Both the position numbers and the translations under genes were made by a program. The notes under the pieces were generated by a model, which was not told where the DNA came from, searched no databases, and saw only the letters and a program-made list of their open reading frames with translations. A DNA stretch of 33,249 nucleotides from Onthovicinus sp900555545 (GTDB taxonomy: Bacteria > Bacillota > Clostridia > Oscillospirales > Acutalibacteraceae): assembly GCA_949296915.1 (NCBI GenBank), contig CASFPX010000019.1, forward strand, positions 1 through 33,249, in the 5' to 3' direction. Below, piece by piece: positions 8,534 to 16,558 of this stretch. Within the stretch, counting starts at the first letter, position 1; the number at the start of each line of letters is the position of its first letter.

Positions 8534-10159
8534 GTGAAAATTGGGGGACGTATCGCTGCTGCTGCCCTGGGAATTGCCTGCCTTTTGGGAACAGCATCCT
8601 GTGTGCGGTCGGATCTAAAAGAAGGCAGGGCGCAGGCTGTTTTACCGGAAATCCATGCGCCGGAGTCAGTGATCTATGTCATCAACCGCGGGGACTTGAG
8701 TGATGCCGAATACACCGTGGCTTCGTCCCTTCAGGGGATCTGTGCGCAGCGTGAGGCCAGGATTTATATTGAGGATGGCGAAAATATTGTATTTTTGGAG
8801 CAGTATTTAAAGGAAAATAAAGGGATTAGCGTTCAGAGGGTTGCGGATTTGTGGACTCTGGTTCGGGAGAACCGGGATGCTTTAACGGACGGGGGCTGTG
8901 TTTTGTTCCGAATGGGGAATAACACAATCAATTCAGCATTCACTATAGCGGGTATGGAACGTTGGCTGGCTGTCCCGGAGGAATTGGCCGGCCAGGCGGA
9001 GGCCATTGGTCTTGAAATCAAGCAGGATCTAACGAAGCCGGACGGCGCCTTGACCCAGGAGCAGGTGTTTGAGAAATATCAGGATCGCTTAAATAAAAAT
9101 CTGCTGGTTCACCAGTCGCCGGAGCTTGTGACACTGAGAGACTATGCTGTTGCAGCAGGGGCGTTCTGTTTTTATACGAATGAGGATGACCGTGCCCAGG
9201 TGAAATTTCGGCAGCAGGTGTTCGAGTGGGCCAATGAGAATGCGATTGCCTTTGGCTGGAGTGCTGATGAACTCGGCTATGTTAAACAGGCGAGTGGGAG
9301 CGCCATTGCGGTGATCCCGTCCGATCACTGCAGCAACCTGAGCCTGCTCTCCTCGTTAAAACTCAGGGAACCCATTCATCAGAAAAACAGCCCGGAACAG
9401 GTTACGGCACAGGAGGGCAAACACTATATTGCACTGGTGATGAGTGATGGCGATAACGCCCAGTGGTATGAGACCACCGTTCCGTTCCGCGATCACTACT
9501 ATGATCGGGTTCAGACAGCGGGGGATTATAAACTGTCCTGGACTGCACCGCCCATGCTATACCGCCTGGCCCCTACTGTTCTCCAATATGTCTACAATAT
9601 GGCAACGGACCGGGATCGCTTTGTCTGCGGCGTCTCGGGGCTGGGGTATATCAACCCGACACGGTATCCGGAAGCGGCTCTGGAGCATTTTGCCGCCGGG
9701 ACCGTCCAAGCGATGAGGCAGGCCGATCTTCAGGTTGTGACGATCCTGGACAACAGTACCAGCACCCATAAGCTGGGGCGGGCCCTTGAGGCCTATGCCG
9801 TACAGGAATCCCTTTCGGGCGGATTGATGCAGATCGAGGATAAATACGAAGCGCTGGATGGTAAAATGGTTATCAGCGGCGGAAAGCCCTTTGTCAGTGT
9901 GAAAAAATCTTTCTGGTTTACCTCTGAAAATCAAGAGGAAAAAATTTCCCGGGAGTGGATTGAAGATTTTGCACAGGAACTCAACGCCCTGCCCTGTGAT
10001 ATCCGATCCGAGGAGGGGTACAGCTATATCAATATTCATCCGTGGTCCACTTCTATCGAGGATCTGAATTTACTCGTCTCGTTGCTGGACGATCATATCG
10101 AGATCGTTTATGCGGAGGAACTGCTGGCCATGATTGCGGAGAATGTGATACAGGATTAG
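8534..10159 (+). CDS. GxGYxYP-family lipoprotein, putative glycoside-active
   Basis: A 541-residue protein with an N-terminal hydrophobic segment ending LLGTASC, so Cys23 is the likely lipidated residue (Thr at -3 makes the lipobox slightly atypical). VIYVINRGDLSDAEYTVAS (about 46-64) starts the N-terminal GxGYxYP-associated domain, HYIALVMSDGDNAQW lies near residue 300, and GVSGLGYINPTRYP (about 363-376) is the signature that names the family. The family is proposed to be glycoside-hydrolase-like, but its activity is not established. GTG 8534 is chosen over the upstream open frame because it gives the signal peptide and follows a G-rich SD-like stretch. It lies 19 nt after the preceding gene, so this surface-anchored protein belongs to the same operon, perhaps for capture or outside trimming of the substrate. 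Confidence 0.75.
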   Translation: MKIGGRIAAAALGIACLLGTASCVRSDLKEGRAQAVLPEIHAPESVIYVINRGDLSDAEYTVASSLQGICAQREARIYIEDGENIVFLEQYLKENKGISVQRVADLWTLVRENRDALTDGGCVLFRMGNNTINSAFTIAGMERWLAVPEELAGQAEAIGLEIKQDLTKPDGALTQEQVFEKYQDRLNKNLLVHQSPELVTLRDYAVAAGAFCFYTNEDDRAQVKFRQQVFEWANENAIAFGWSADELGYVKQASGSAIAVIPSDHCSNLSLLSSLKLREPIHQKNSPEQVTAQEGKHYIALVMSDGDNAQWYETTVPFRDHYYDRVQTAGDYKLSWTAPPMLYRLAPTVLQYVYNMATDRDRFVCGVSGLGYINPTRYPEAALEHFAAGTVQAMRQADLQVVTILDNSTSTHKLGRALEAYAVQESLSGGLMQIEDKYEALDGKMVISGGKPFVSVKKSFWFTSENQEEKISREWIEDFAQELNALPCDIRSEEGYSYINIHPWSTSIEDLNLLVSLLDDHIEIVYAEELLAMIAENVIQD

Positions 10160-10168
10160 CTTTGTATG

Positions 10169-10215
10169 TAACAGGAGGCATACCGTAACGGCATGCCTCC
10201 TGTTGCTGTTTTTTA
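10169..10215 (+). terminator. Terminator of the galactoside operon
   Basis: ACAGGAGGCAT (10171-10181) pairs with ATGCCTCCTGT (10193-10203), with CCG/CGG pairs extending the stem inward. TTGCTGTTTTTT follows. The T-run overlaps the 3' end of the convergent DUF1540 gene. Confidence 0.85.
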
Positions 10216-10380
10216 TTTGCGGCGGAAGGACATGCAGTCCGTGCACTGCTCCATGGTCGGATTGGCCTCATGGGTGCCGACCTGGATGTGATCCAGAGAG
10301 CAGTAGTTTGCATTTTTGCAGTGGTACATGCACTGCTCTACCGTACAGGCGATACACTCGTTCTTTTTGCACTGATCCAT
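10213..10380 (-). CDS. DUF1540 small cysteine-rich protein
   Basis: A 55-residue reading frame starting MDQCKKNECIACTVEQCMYH and ending MEQCTDCMSFRRK. It has eight cysteines (4, 9, 12, 17, 21, 27, 46, 49) and three histidines, in the C-x-V-x-x-C-x-Y-H ... C ... I-x-V ... T-x-C arrangement of the DUF1540 family found in spore-forming Firmicutes. The spacing suggests metal binding, but the function is unknown. ATG 10380 is preceded on the minus strand by GGAGGAGA at a good distance. The gene faces the end of the galactoside operon. Confidence 0.82.
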   Translation of the reverse strand: MDQCKKNECIACTVEQCMYHCKNANYCSLDHIQVGTHEANPTMEQCTDCMSFRRK

Positions 10381-10464
10381 CGTTGATTCTCCTCCAAAAA
10401 AGTTTTGGCGTATGAGCGCCTGTTGTTATTCTGCCCGGAAAAGCACAGAATAATAAAAATGTCT

Positions 10465-11073
10465 TTAAAATAATTTTGTCACAGCGATAACGATCAGGAG
10501 GAGCCCACCAATACAAGAAAAATCATGCTTGCTCTCCCCAAGTCTCTGGCCGATGAAGATACCCGCCCAACACACCAACAGGGAGAACAGCAGCGTGAAC
10601 AGGGACAGCAGGAGCATACGCAGTCCATCCGTACCGACGCTCAGGCCAGATACCAGTGAGTCGAGAGAGACAGAGAGGGAGAGCAAAAGCGCCTCGTGTG
10701 CCGATAGGGTTCGGGAGCGGTCTAGATCCGCGCTGCGGCTGTCTGCGCAGATGGAGAGCGCAATGGATAGATTTTTCAGGCGCAAAGTGACGCCGCGATC
10801 CAGCCTGCGGCGAAGTGCGGTGCGTATTTTTGAACCAAAAAGACTTTGCATTCCGAGCAGTAAGAGCACAAAAAAGCCCAGCAGCCGGAAGGGAAATGGT
10901 GGTATGTAGGATGCAATTAGGGATCCAATCGCCAGGGACAGGGCAAAGCATGCGGCCGGGATGGCAGATAAAATAATGCGGGATAGGGTGGGGATCTGGA
11001 TCCCCGATGCCCCATAGGAGATGCACACAAACAGGGTGTCCGCACAGAGCGCGGCAGCGAGCAGAAAATCCAT
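10465..11073 (-). CDS. ytaF: YtaF/MntP-like sporulation membrane protein
   Basis: A membrane protein of about 202 residues with six hydrophobic segments. It starts MDFLLAAALCADTLFVCISY, and the second half repeats the pattern with LSLSVSLDSLVSGLSVG. These two internally related S/A-D-[ST]-L-...-G motifs are characteristic of the MntP/YtaF family, and the length and central charged loop match YtaF. The B. subtilis protein is associated with sporulation, but its transport role, if any, is unproven. The frame opens at GTG 11103 and ATG 11091, but only ATG 11073 has an SD-like GAGAGG upstream (10 nt). It lies 108 nt downstream of the HAD gene on the same strand. Confidence 0.75.
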   Translation of the reverse strand: MDFLLAAALCADTLFVCISYGASGIQIPTLSRIILSAIPAACFALSLAIGSLIASYIPPFPFRLLGFFVLLLLGMQSLFGSKIRTALRRRLDRGVTLRLKNLSIALSICADSRSADLDRSRTLSAHEALLLSLSVSLDSLVSGLSVGTDGLRMLLLSLFTLLFSLLVCWAGIFIGQRLGESKHDFSCIGGLLLIVIAVTKLF

Positions 11074-11181
11074 GCGATCACGGCCTCTCATTTTTTGCAG
11101 CACCGCTTTTGCGGCCCGCTGTCCTCATCCTATGCGGGTGATCGTGTCCCTGTGAGAGGCGCTTGTACCGTTCTTTATTGG

Positions 11182-11829
11182 CTATTCCACGATTTTGAGC
11201 AGCTGTGCAGGGTAGTCGATGATATAGTTGGCGCCCTCCTGCTCCAGCAGGGAACGGTCCCGGAAGCCCCAGGTCACGCCGACACTTTTTAGTCCGGCGT
11301 TTCGAGCTGTCTGAATGTCTACATCGGAGTCCCCCATATACAGGGCGCCCTCTGCGCCGGAGCCAAGCTCCCGCAGCGCGGTAAAAACGCTGTCCGGTGC
11401 GGGCTTTTTGTGTACATCGGCGCGTTCGCCGATGGCCACGTGGATAAAGTCCCCGTAATACCGGTGGCAGAGCTCCTTGACGGCAGCGTCGAATTTGTTG
11501 GAGACAATTGCCATTCCAACCCCGCGGTCCTGCAGGGCGGCAAGCAGTTCCGGAATTCCGGTGTATGGGCCTGTTTTGTTGCACATGTTCTGCTCATAAT
11601 GGGACTTAAATTCGGCGAGGCATTGTTCGTAGATCTCCCGGCTGGTCCCGGCGGGAACAGCGCGCTCAATCAGCAGTGGTACGCCGTTGCCCACAAAGCG
11701 GCGCACCTCATCCCGCGAGTGTGCGGGGAAGCCGTGCGCCTTTAACACATAATTGACGCTGTCGGCCAGATCGTCGAGCGTGTTCAGGAGTGTGCCGTCC
11801 AGATCAAAAATGACGGTGTTAAATCGCAT
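11182..11829 (-). CDS. HAD-superfamily phosphatase, phosphoglycolate phosphatase-like
   Basis: A 215-residue HAD subfamily IA hydrolase. All four motifs are present: FDLDGTLLNT (nucleophile and acid aspartates, near residues 7-16), VSNK (motif II, about residue 107), the Lys of HKKPAPDS (motif III) and GDSDVDIQTA (motif IV). A helical cap lies between motifs I and II. Close relatives are annotated Gph or PpaX, but the true substrate (phosphoglycolate, pyrophosphate or a sugar phosphate) is not fixed by these motifs. A GTG start at 11847 is possible; ATG 11829 is preferred because AAAGG lies 10 nt upstream and it begins directly before the first strand. A minus-strand TACAAT (complement of 11853-11858) may be the -10 element. 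Confidence 0.85.
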   Translation of the reverse strand: MRFNTVIFDLDGTLLNTLDDLADSVNYVLKAHGFPAHSRDEVRRFVGNGVPLLIERAVPAGTSREIYEQCLAEFKSHYEQNMCNKTGPYTGIPELLAALQDRGVGMAIVSNKFDAAVKELCHRYYGDFIHVAIGERADVHKKPAPDSVFTALRELGSGAEGALYMGDSDVDIQTARNAGLKSVGVTWGFRDRSLLEQEGANYIIDYPAQLLKIVE

Positions 11830-11940
11830 AGGGTCACAACCTTTCACCTTTTATTGTACCACAGTGCACTCTCCCCGAAAAGGCGAATGTTCCACAAAGT
11901 ACATCATGCCCCAGGTGCGTTTTTCGTCCGGAATGTCGGC

Positions 11941-11971
11941 AAAAAAGGGCGGGGAACAACTGTCCCCGCCC
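11941..11971 (-). terminator. Terminator of the downstream TM2 gene
   Basis: GGGCGGGGA (11947-11955) pairs with TCCCCGCCC (11963-11971) around a 7-nt loop. On the minus strand the hairpin is followed by TTTTTT, placing it just after the stop codon at 12006-12008. Confidence 0.88.
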
Positions 11972-12005
11972 CTCTGCCGGTGAGCATTATATGTGAGGAA
12001 TGGCC

Positions 12006-12938
12006 TCAATTCTTTTTGGCGTGCTCGCGTTGGTCGGTAGTGTGCGGAACGGATTTCCAGTTCCCGCCCCGGCGCAATTCCAGCGCGTCGCAGATTGCCC
12101 AGACGACAGAACCAGCCAGAATGGAGATCCCTGCGGCAAGATAGATCCAGGCGCTCTCCCCCTCGATGTTATTGATCGTACCCATACCGATAAAGCGGTC
12201 CAGGCAGAGGAGGCAGCCGATGACAGTTACTGACAGGTGGGCGATCGCCTGTGGGTAACGGTTCAGATAGAATTCGTGCGCGCCAAAGATTCCCAGCCGC
12301 CAGGCGAGTTGAACGGCCCTCTCGCGCCGCTTGGCCTTTCGATTTGCCGGGGCGGCAGGATCTACGACGGGATAGATCTCCGTAAAATTGACAAGGAAGA
12401 GCAGAATCAGGGCCAGCCAGATGGGGACGAGCTCCAGCAGTCCGCTCTTGCCGACAGTCAGCAGGATGACCAGCATAGCCAGCAGCATGAGTGCAACCGC
12501 AAAGGTCGTGAGCTTATAGCTGATGTGCTTTTTGAAGTTGTGTAAAAAAAACAGTAGCAGCGCCGCACCGTTGAGCGCGATGAAACCGATAGCGCCGATC
12601 CAGTGGATCACGTGCTCCCATCCCCAGTCATTGATGAAGATGACGGTAAATGCCATGAATGGCGCAACATGCAGGGCAACCGTGCCGATCTTCCCGGTGT
12701 AGCCGTATTTCCGGTACACATACAGAATGTTCAGGTAGAACGCCGCAGCGGTCAGTGCGCCCCACAGCAGGAATCCGAAGGGGTGGTCATAGCCGATCCA
12801 GGAGATCGTGTTGTCCTCCCCCAGGGGGTTACGAACGCAGCCGAAAATAACGTTGTAGATTAGCGCCATAACCAGAATGGCCATGCAGAGCGTCCGGTTG
12901 GGGGTGCCGAGCATCTGTTCCCGGAGATCCTTTTTCAT
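12006..12938 (-). CDS. TM2-domain multi-pass membrane protein (paralogue A)
   Basis: A 310-residue membrane protein with about eight hydrophobic segments. The C-terminal part (about residues 210-290) is a TM2 domain: RLGIFGAHEFYLNRYPQA, followed by a hydrophobic hairpin and AGSVVWAICDALELR. The N-terminal two-thirds carry conserved strings ISWIGYDHPFGFLLWG and FINDWGWE that are shared with the neighbouring gene but that I do not recognise from a named family. The ATG at 12938 is used; a minus-strand TATAAT (complement of 12978-12983) may be its -10 element. The function is unknown; TM2 proteins are poorly characterised in bacteria. Confidence 0.75.
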   Translation of the reverse strand: MKKDLREQMLGTPNRTLCMAILVMALIYNVIFGCVRNPLGEDNTISWIGYDHPFGFLLWGALTAAAFYLNILYVYRKYGYTGKIGTVALHVAPFMAFTVIFINDWGWEHVIHWIGAIGFIALNGAALLLFFLHNFKKHISYKLTTFAVALMLLAMLVILLTVGKSGLLELVPIWLALILLFLVNFTEIYPVVDPAAPANRKAKRRERAVQLAWRLGIFGAHEFYLNRYPQAIAHLSVTVIGCLLCLDRFIGMGTINNIEGESAWIYLAAGISILAGSVVWAICDALELRRGGNWKSVPHTTDQREHAKKN

Positions 12939-13008
12939 TGGCTTTCTCTTCTTTCTTTATAAAATATAAATCGATGTATTATATTCTAACAGATTTTAAA
13001 TAAAAATA

Positions 13009-13044
13009 AAAGATATTTTTGCCTTTATGTGCAAAAATATCTTT
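13009..13044 (-). terminator. AT-rich terminator between the two TM2 paralogues
   Basis: A 14-bp perfect stem (13009-13022 with 13031-13044) with an 8-nt loop. On the minus strand it is followed by TTTTATTTTTATTT. It lies just after the stop of the upstream paralogue, so the two copies are probably separate transcription units. Confidence 0.75.
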
Positions 13045-13070
13045 CGATAATACAGGAATACAGGGTAATC

Positions 13071-14003
13071 TTAACGATTGACCGCATATGTTTGGTGGGA
13101 TCCCTCTGCAGGTGGGTGGGAATGTTTGAGCACACGGCGCAGTTCCAATGTGTCGCAGATGCCCCAGGTCAGCGAACCGGATAGGGCGGCAATCCCGATC
13201 GCCAAAAATATCAGGGCCCCCTCTCCCTGTAGCTGGGCCTCATTCCCTACGCCAATCAGGCGGTTCAAGCAGAATAACAGGCCAATATAGGTCAGCCCCA
13301 GGTGGGCGGTTCCCCGGTCCCAATTCCCCAGATAAAAATCGTGTGCGCCGAAGATACCGGCGTACCGGGCAAGACGTAGTGCCCGTGTACGGCTTTTGCG
13401 CAGCGTGTACGGAGGGATAACGGATTCCGCAATGGGGAGACGTTCCGTAAAGTTGATCCACCCCAGTAGCAGCATGGTCAGCAGCAGGGGCAGTAGTTCC
13501 ATCAGGCCGTTGGAGCCGAGGATTGCCTGCATGGCGATCGAGGCGAACGGGATCAGGAGGGATAGCACAGCCAACACTTTGTATCTGAAATTTGTGCGGG
13601 CGCCGCGCAGCAACAGGAGGAACAAAGCGACTGTGTTGAACAGCACAAAGGCGATCGTGGCGGCCAGGTGGGCACTTTGTTCCCATCCCCAGTCGTTGAT
13701 CAGGACGAGGGGCGGCATCATAAATGGTGCTGCGTAAAGGGCGGATAGCCCGAGCCTGTTGCGGCAGCCATATTTCTCATAGGCGTAGCGGAGATTACAG
13801 AAGAGGGCTGCCGCCATCAGCCCTCCCCACAGCAGGAATCCAAAGGGGTAGTCGTAGCCGATCCAGGAGAGCGTGCTCTCCCGTGCGGTCGGATGGCGTG
13901 TCAGGCCGAATAAGGCGCTGTACGCGGCAGCAGTTACCAGCAGAACAATGCACCGGGTGCGTCCAGATGGGTTGTGGGTGCGTGCAGGCTGTTTTGTATG
14001 CAC
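13071..14003 (-). CDS. TM2-domain multi-pass membrane protein (paralogue B)
   Basis: A 310-residue membrane protein that aligns by eye without large gaps to paralogue A: LSWIGYDYPFGFLLWG against ISWIGYDHPFGFLLWG, LINDWGWE against FINDWGWE, and the TM2 region AGIFGAHDFYLGNWDRG with SGSLTWGICDTLELRR. The frame stays open up to 14132, but the true start is most likely GTG 14003, since GGGAGGGG (minus strand) lies about 7 nt upstream and this start makes the protein exactly as long as its neighbour. The copies have diverged strongly outside the shared motifs, so the duplication is old. The function is unknown. Confidence 0.72.
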   Translation of the reverse strand: MHTKQPARTHNPSGRTRCIVLLVTAAAYSALFGLTRHPTARESTLSWIGYDYPFGFLLWGGLMAAALFCNLRYAYEKYGCRNRLGLSALYAAPFMMPPLVLINDWGWEQSAHLAATIAFVLFNTVALFLLLLRGARTNFRYKVLAVLSLLIPFASIAMQAILGSNGLMELLPLLLTMLLLGWINFTERLPIAESVIPPYTLRKSRTRALRLARYAGIFGAHDFYLGNWDRGTAHLGLTYIGLLFCLNRLIGVGNEAQLQGEGALIFLAIGIAALSGSLTWGICDTLELRRVLKHSHPPAEGSHQTYAVNR

Positions 14004-14164
14004 TTCATTTCCCTCCCCGGGAGGCACATGCCTCCGCAGTTGATCTGCCTTTATTTTAACAGATTTTTTGCCGGAGTGGAACCCCTGGAACCGGACGGAT
14101 CGTCCTCCGCAGTCGGGGCGGAGGCACCCCATGCTTTTTATTCGGACTTTTTATCGAAAAACAG

Positions 14165-14193
14165 TTGAATTTTGCGCGCCAACACCCTATAAT
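14165..14193 (+). promoter_or_regulatory. Promoter of the polyamine operon
   Basis: TTGAAT (14165-14170), a 17-bp spacer and TATAAT (14188-14193) lie about 65 nt before speD. No riboswitch-like structure is apparent in the short leader. The wider gap from 14004 also contains a GGAGGCA-CA-TGCCTCC palindrome at 14020-14035, just upstream of the divergent TM2 gene. Confidence 0.72.
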
Positions 14194-14258
14194 TTATGTT
14201 ATGATTTAAAATAGGATTGGCGTGCGCATCTGCCGCCCATCGTGATTGAAAGGTCGTG

Positions 14259-15080
14259 ATGATAGGGTTGGGAAAAAAGCTGAGTTTGTACGGCTTTAAC
14301 AACCTCACAAAGACACTTAGCTTTAACATCTATGATGTGTGCTATGCAAAGAGTGAGAGGGAGCAGCGGGATTATATCCATTATATCAATGAACAATATA
14401 ATTCCGAGCGGTTAAAGAATATCCTCTGCGACGTCACGGAGATGATCGGGGCGCACGTGCTCAATATTGCGATGCAGGATTATGAGCCGCAGGGCGCGAG
14501 TGCGACCATCCTGATCTCCGAGGGCCTGCCTGGCGAGGACTGTGAGGGAAGGCGATCCGCAGGGGATGTCAACATTACAAACGGCCGCGATGTGGTGGCC
14601 CATTTGGATAAGAGCCATCTGACTGTACACACCTACCCGGAGTACCACCCCGATACATCTATCGCCACCTTCCGCGTGGATATCGATGTCGGCACCTGCG
14701 GTAAGATTACGCCGCTGAACGCGCTCAACTATCTGATCGGCAGCTTTGATTCCGATATCATGACCATCGACTACCGTGTGCGCGGATTTACGCGTGATGT
14801 GGACGGGACCAAGCTGTTCATGGATCATGATATGACTTCGATTCAGGACTATATTGATGCCGAGACGCTGCACCGCTACGATGCGGCGGATATCAACCTG
14901 TATGAGGCCAATATTTTCCATACAAAAATGATGATCAAGGAGATCGTTTTGCAGAACTATCTGTTCAACGTGGATGCCTATGAGCTGCTCCCGCGCGAAC
15001 GCCTTGATATAACGGACAGCCTCCGCCGCGAGATGATCGAGATCTTCAGCGGGCGGAACGTCTTTTCCAAAAACAACTGA
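14259..15080 (+). CDS. speD: S-adenosylmethionine decarboxylase proenzyme
   Basis: A 273-residue pyruvoyl enzyme that decarboxylates S-adenosylmethionine to supply the aminopropyl donor for spermidine. The protein matches the long, E. coli-type SpeD closely by eye: LYGFNNLTKTLSFNIYDVCY at the start, ILNIA-like and QDYEPQGAS strings, and the self-cleavage site in AHLDKSHLTVHTYPE, where Ser119 would become the pyruvoyl group. STCG-like chemistry is represented by DVGTCGKITPLNALNYLIGS. An alternative GTG start at 14256 leaves only 2 nt after GAAAGG; ATG 14259 is preferred. It is the first gene of the polyamine operon, 23 nt before speA. Confidence 0.95.
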   Translation: MIGLGKKLSLYGFNNLTKTLSFNIYDVCYAKSEREQRDYIHYINEQYNSERLKNILCDVTEMIGAHVLNIAMQDYEPQGASATILISEGLPGEDCEGRRSAGDVNITNGRDVVAHLDKSHLTVHTYPEYHPDTSIATFRVDIDVGTCGKITPLNALNYLIGSFDSDIMTIDYRVRGFTRDVDGTKLFMDHDMTSIQDYIDAETLHRYDAADINLYEANIFHTKMMIKEIVLQNYLFNVDAYELLPRERLDITDSLRREMIEIFSGRNVFSKNN

Positions 15081-15103
15081 TACCGGACAGGGGGCGGATC
15101 AAA

Positions 15104-16558
15104 ATGGCACATCTCACTCAATATGACGCACCGCTGTTTGAAGCGCTCAAACGTTACCGTTCCAACCGAATAGTCCCTTTTGACGTGCCCGGTCACAAAC
15201 AGGGCCGCGGCAACCCGGAGCTGACCGCCTTTCTCGGCAAGGATTGCCTGAGTGTGGACGTCAACTCCATGAAGCCGCTGGACAACCTCAGCCACCCAAC
15301 CTCCGTCATTCTACAGGCGGAGGAGTTGGCGGCGGAGGCGTTCGGGGCGGAGAACGCCTTTTTTATCGTCAATGGGACAACCGCCGCCGTGCAGGCGATG
15401 ATCATGGCAACCTGCCGCTCCGGCGATAAGATTATCATGCCCCGCAATGTGCATATCAGTGCCATCAACGCGCTGATCCTCTGTGGGGCAGTGCCCGTGT
15501 ACGTCAATCCCGGTGTTAACCGCAAGCTCGGTATCTCACTGGGGATGACAGTCAATGATGTGCGTATCGCCATCATGGCCAATCCGGATGCGCGCGCTGT
15601 TTTTGTCAACAACCCGACGTACTATGGCATCTGCTCGGAGCTCGAGGAGATCGTCAAGCTGGCCCATGCGCATGGGATGCGTGTGATTGTGGATGAGGCG
15701 CACGGGGCACACTTCTACTTTGGGGACAACCTGCCCAAGTCGGCCATGGCGTGCGGTGCGGATATGGCCGCCGTCAGCCTGCACAAGACGGGGGGCTCTC
15801 TGACACAGAGCTCCATCCTGCTCACGGGATGCGGCATGAACAAGGACTATATTCGCCAGATTCTCAACCTGATGCAGACGACGAGCGCCTCGTACCTGCT
15901 GCTATCCTCCTTAGATATCTCGCGGCGCAATCTGGCATTGCGGGGGAAGGCCATCTTCCAAAAGGTGCAGGATCTGGTGAGCTATGCCCGGGGCGAGATC
16001 AACCGGATCGGTGGGTATTACGCCTATTCGACTGAACTGTGTAGTGATCCGGCTGTGTATGATTTTGATACCACGAAGCTTTCGATCTACGTGCGGGATA
16101 TTGGCCTGGCGGGGATCGAGGTTTATGATATCCTGCGGGATGAGTACGATATCCAGGTGGAGTTCGGCGATATCGGGAATATCTTGGCGATCGTCTCGGT
16201 CGGGGATACGCCGCTGGCCGTGGAGCGGCTGGTGACAGCCCTCACTCAGATCAAGCGCCGCTATTCCCGTGATCCGGCCGGCATGTTCGACCATGAGTAT
16301 ATCACGCCGCTTGTCAAGCTGCCGCCGCGCAAAGCGTTTTACGCCGCCAAAAAGGGTGTGCGCGTGGAGGAATGCAATGGGCGTGTGTGCGGAGAATTTG
16401 TCATGTGCTACCCACCGGGGATTCCAATTTTGGCTCCCGGGGAGCTGATCACCCGGGAAATCATCGACTATATCCTGTATGCCAAGGAGAAGGGCTGCCT
16501 GCTTACGGGCACGCGCGACATGACGCTGGAGACGATACAGGTTGTGGAGGGAGTATAA
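15104..16558 (+). CDS. speA: Arginine decarboxylase, fold type I (Orn/Lys/Arg decarboxylase family)
   Basis: A 484-residue PLP enzyme of the aspartate-aminotransferase fold, the form typical of Firmicutes. Visible motifs are VPGHKQG (26-34), the aromatic-substrate and cofactor stretch FIVNGTTAAVQAMI, VDEAHGAHF (196-204, the aspartate contacting the PLP ring nitrogen) and SLHKTGGSLTQSS, with Lys228 as the PLP Schiff-base lysine. Family members act on arginine, lysine or ornithine. Arginine is inferred because agmatinase lies two genes downstream and no agmatine deiminase or N-carbamoylputrescine amidase is present. Its TAA stop overlaps the speE ATG by one base, indicating translational coupling. 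Confidence 0.9.
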   Translation: MAHLTQYDAPLFEALKRYRSNRIVPFDVPGHKQGRGNPELTAFLGKDCLSVDVNSMKPLDNLSHPTSVILQAEELAAEAFGAENAFFIVNGTTAAVQAMIMATCRSGDKIIMPRNVHISAINALILCGAVPVYVNPGVNRKLGISLGMTVNDVRIAIMANPDARAVFVNNPTYYGICSELEEIVKLAHAHGMRVIVDEAHGAHFYFGDNLPKSAMACGADMAAVSLHKTGGSLTQSSILLTGCGMNKDYIRQILNLMQTTSASYLLLSSLDISRRNLALRGKAIFQKVQDLVSYARGEINRIGGYYAYSTELCSDPAVYDFDTTKLSIYVRDIGLAGIEVYDILRDEYDIQVEFGDIGNILAIVSVGDTPLAVERLVTALTQIKRRYSRDPAGMFDHEYITPLVKLPPRKAFYAAKKGVRVEECNGRVCGEFVMCYPPGIPILAPGELITREIIDYILYAKEKGCLLTGTRDMTLETIQVVEGV

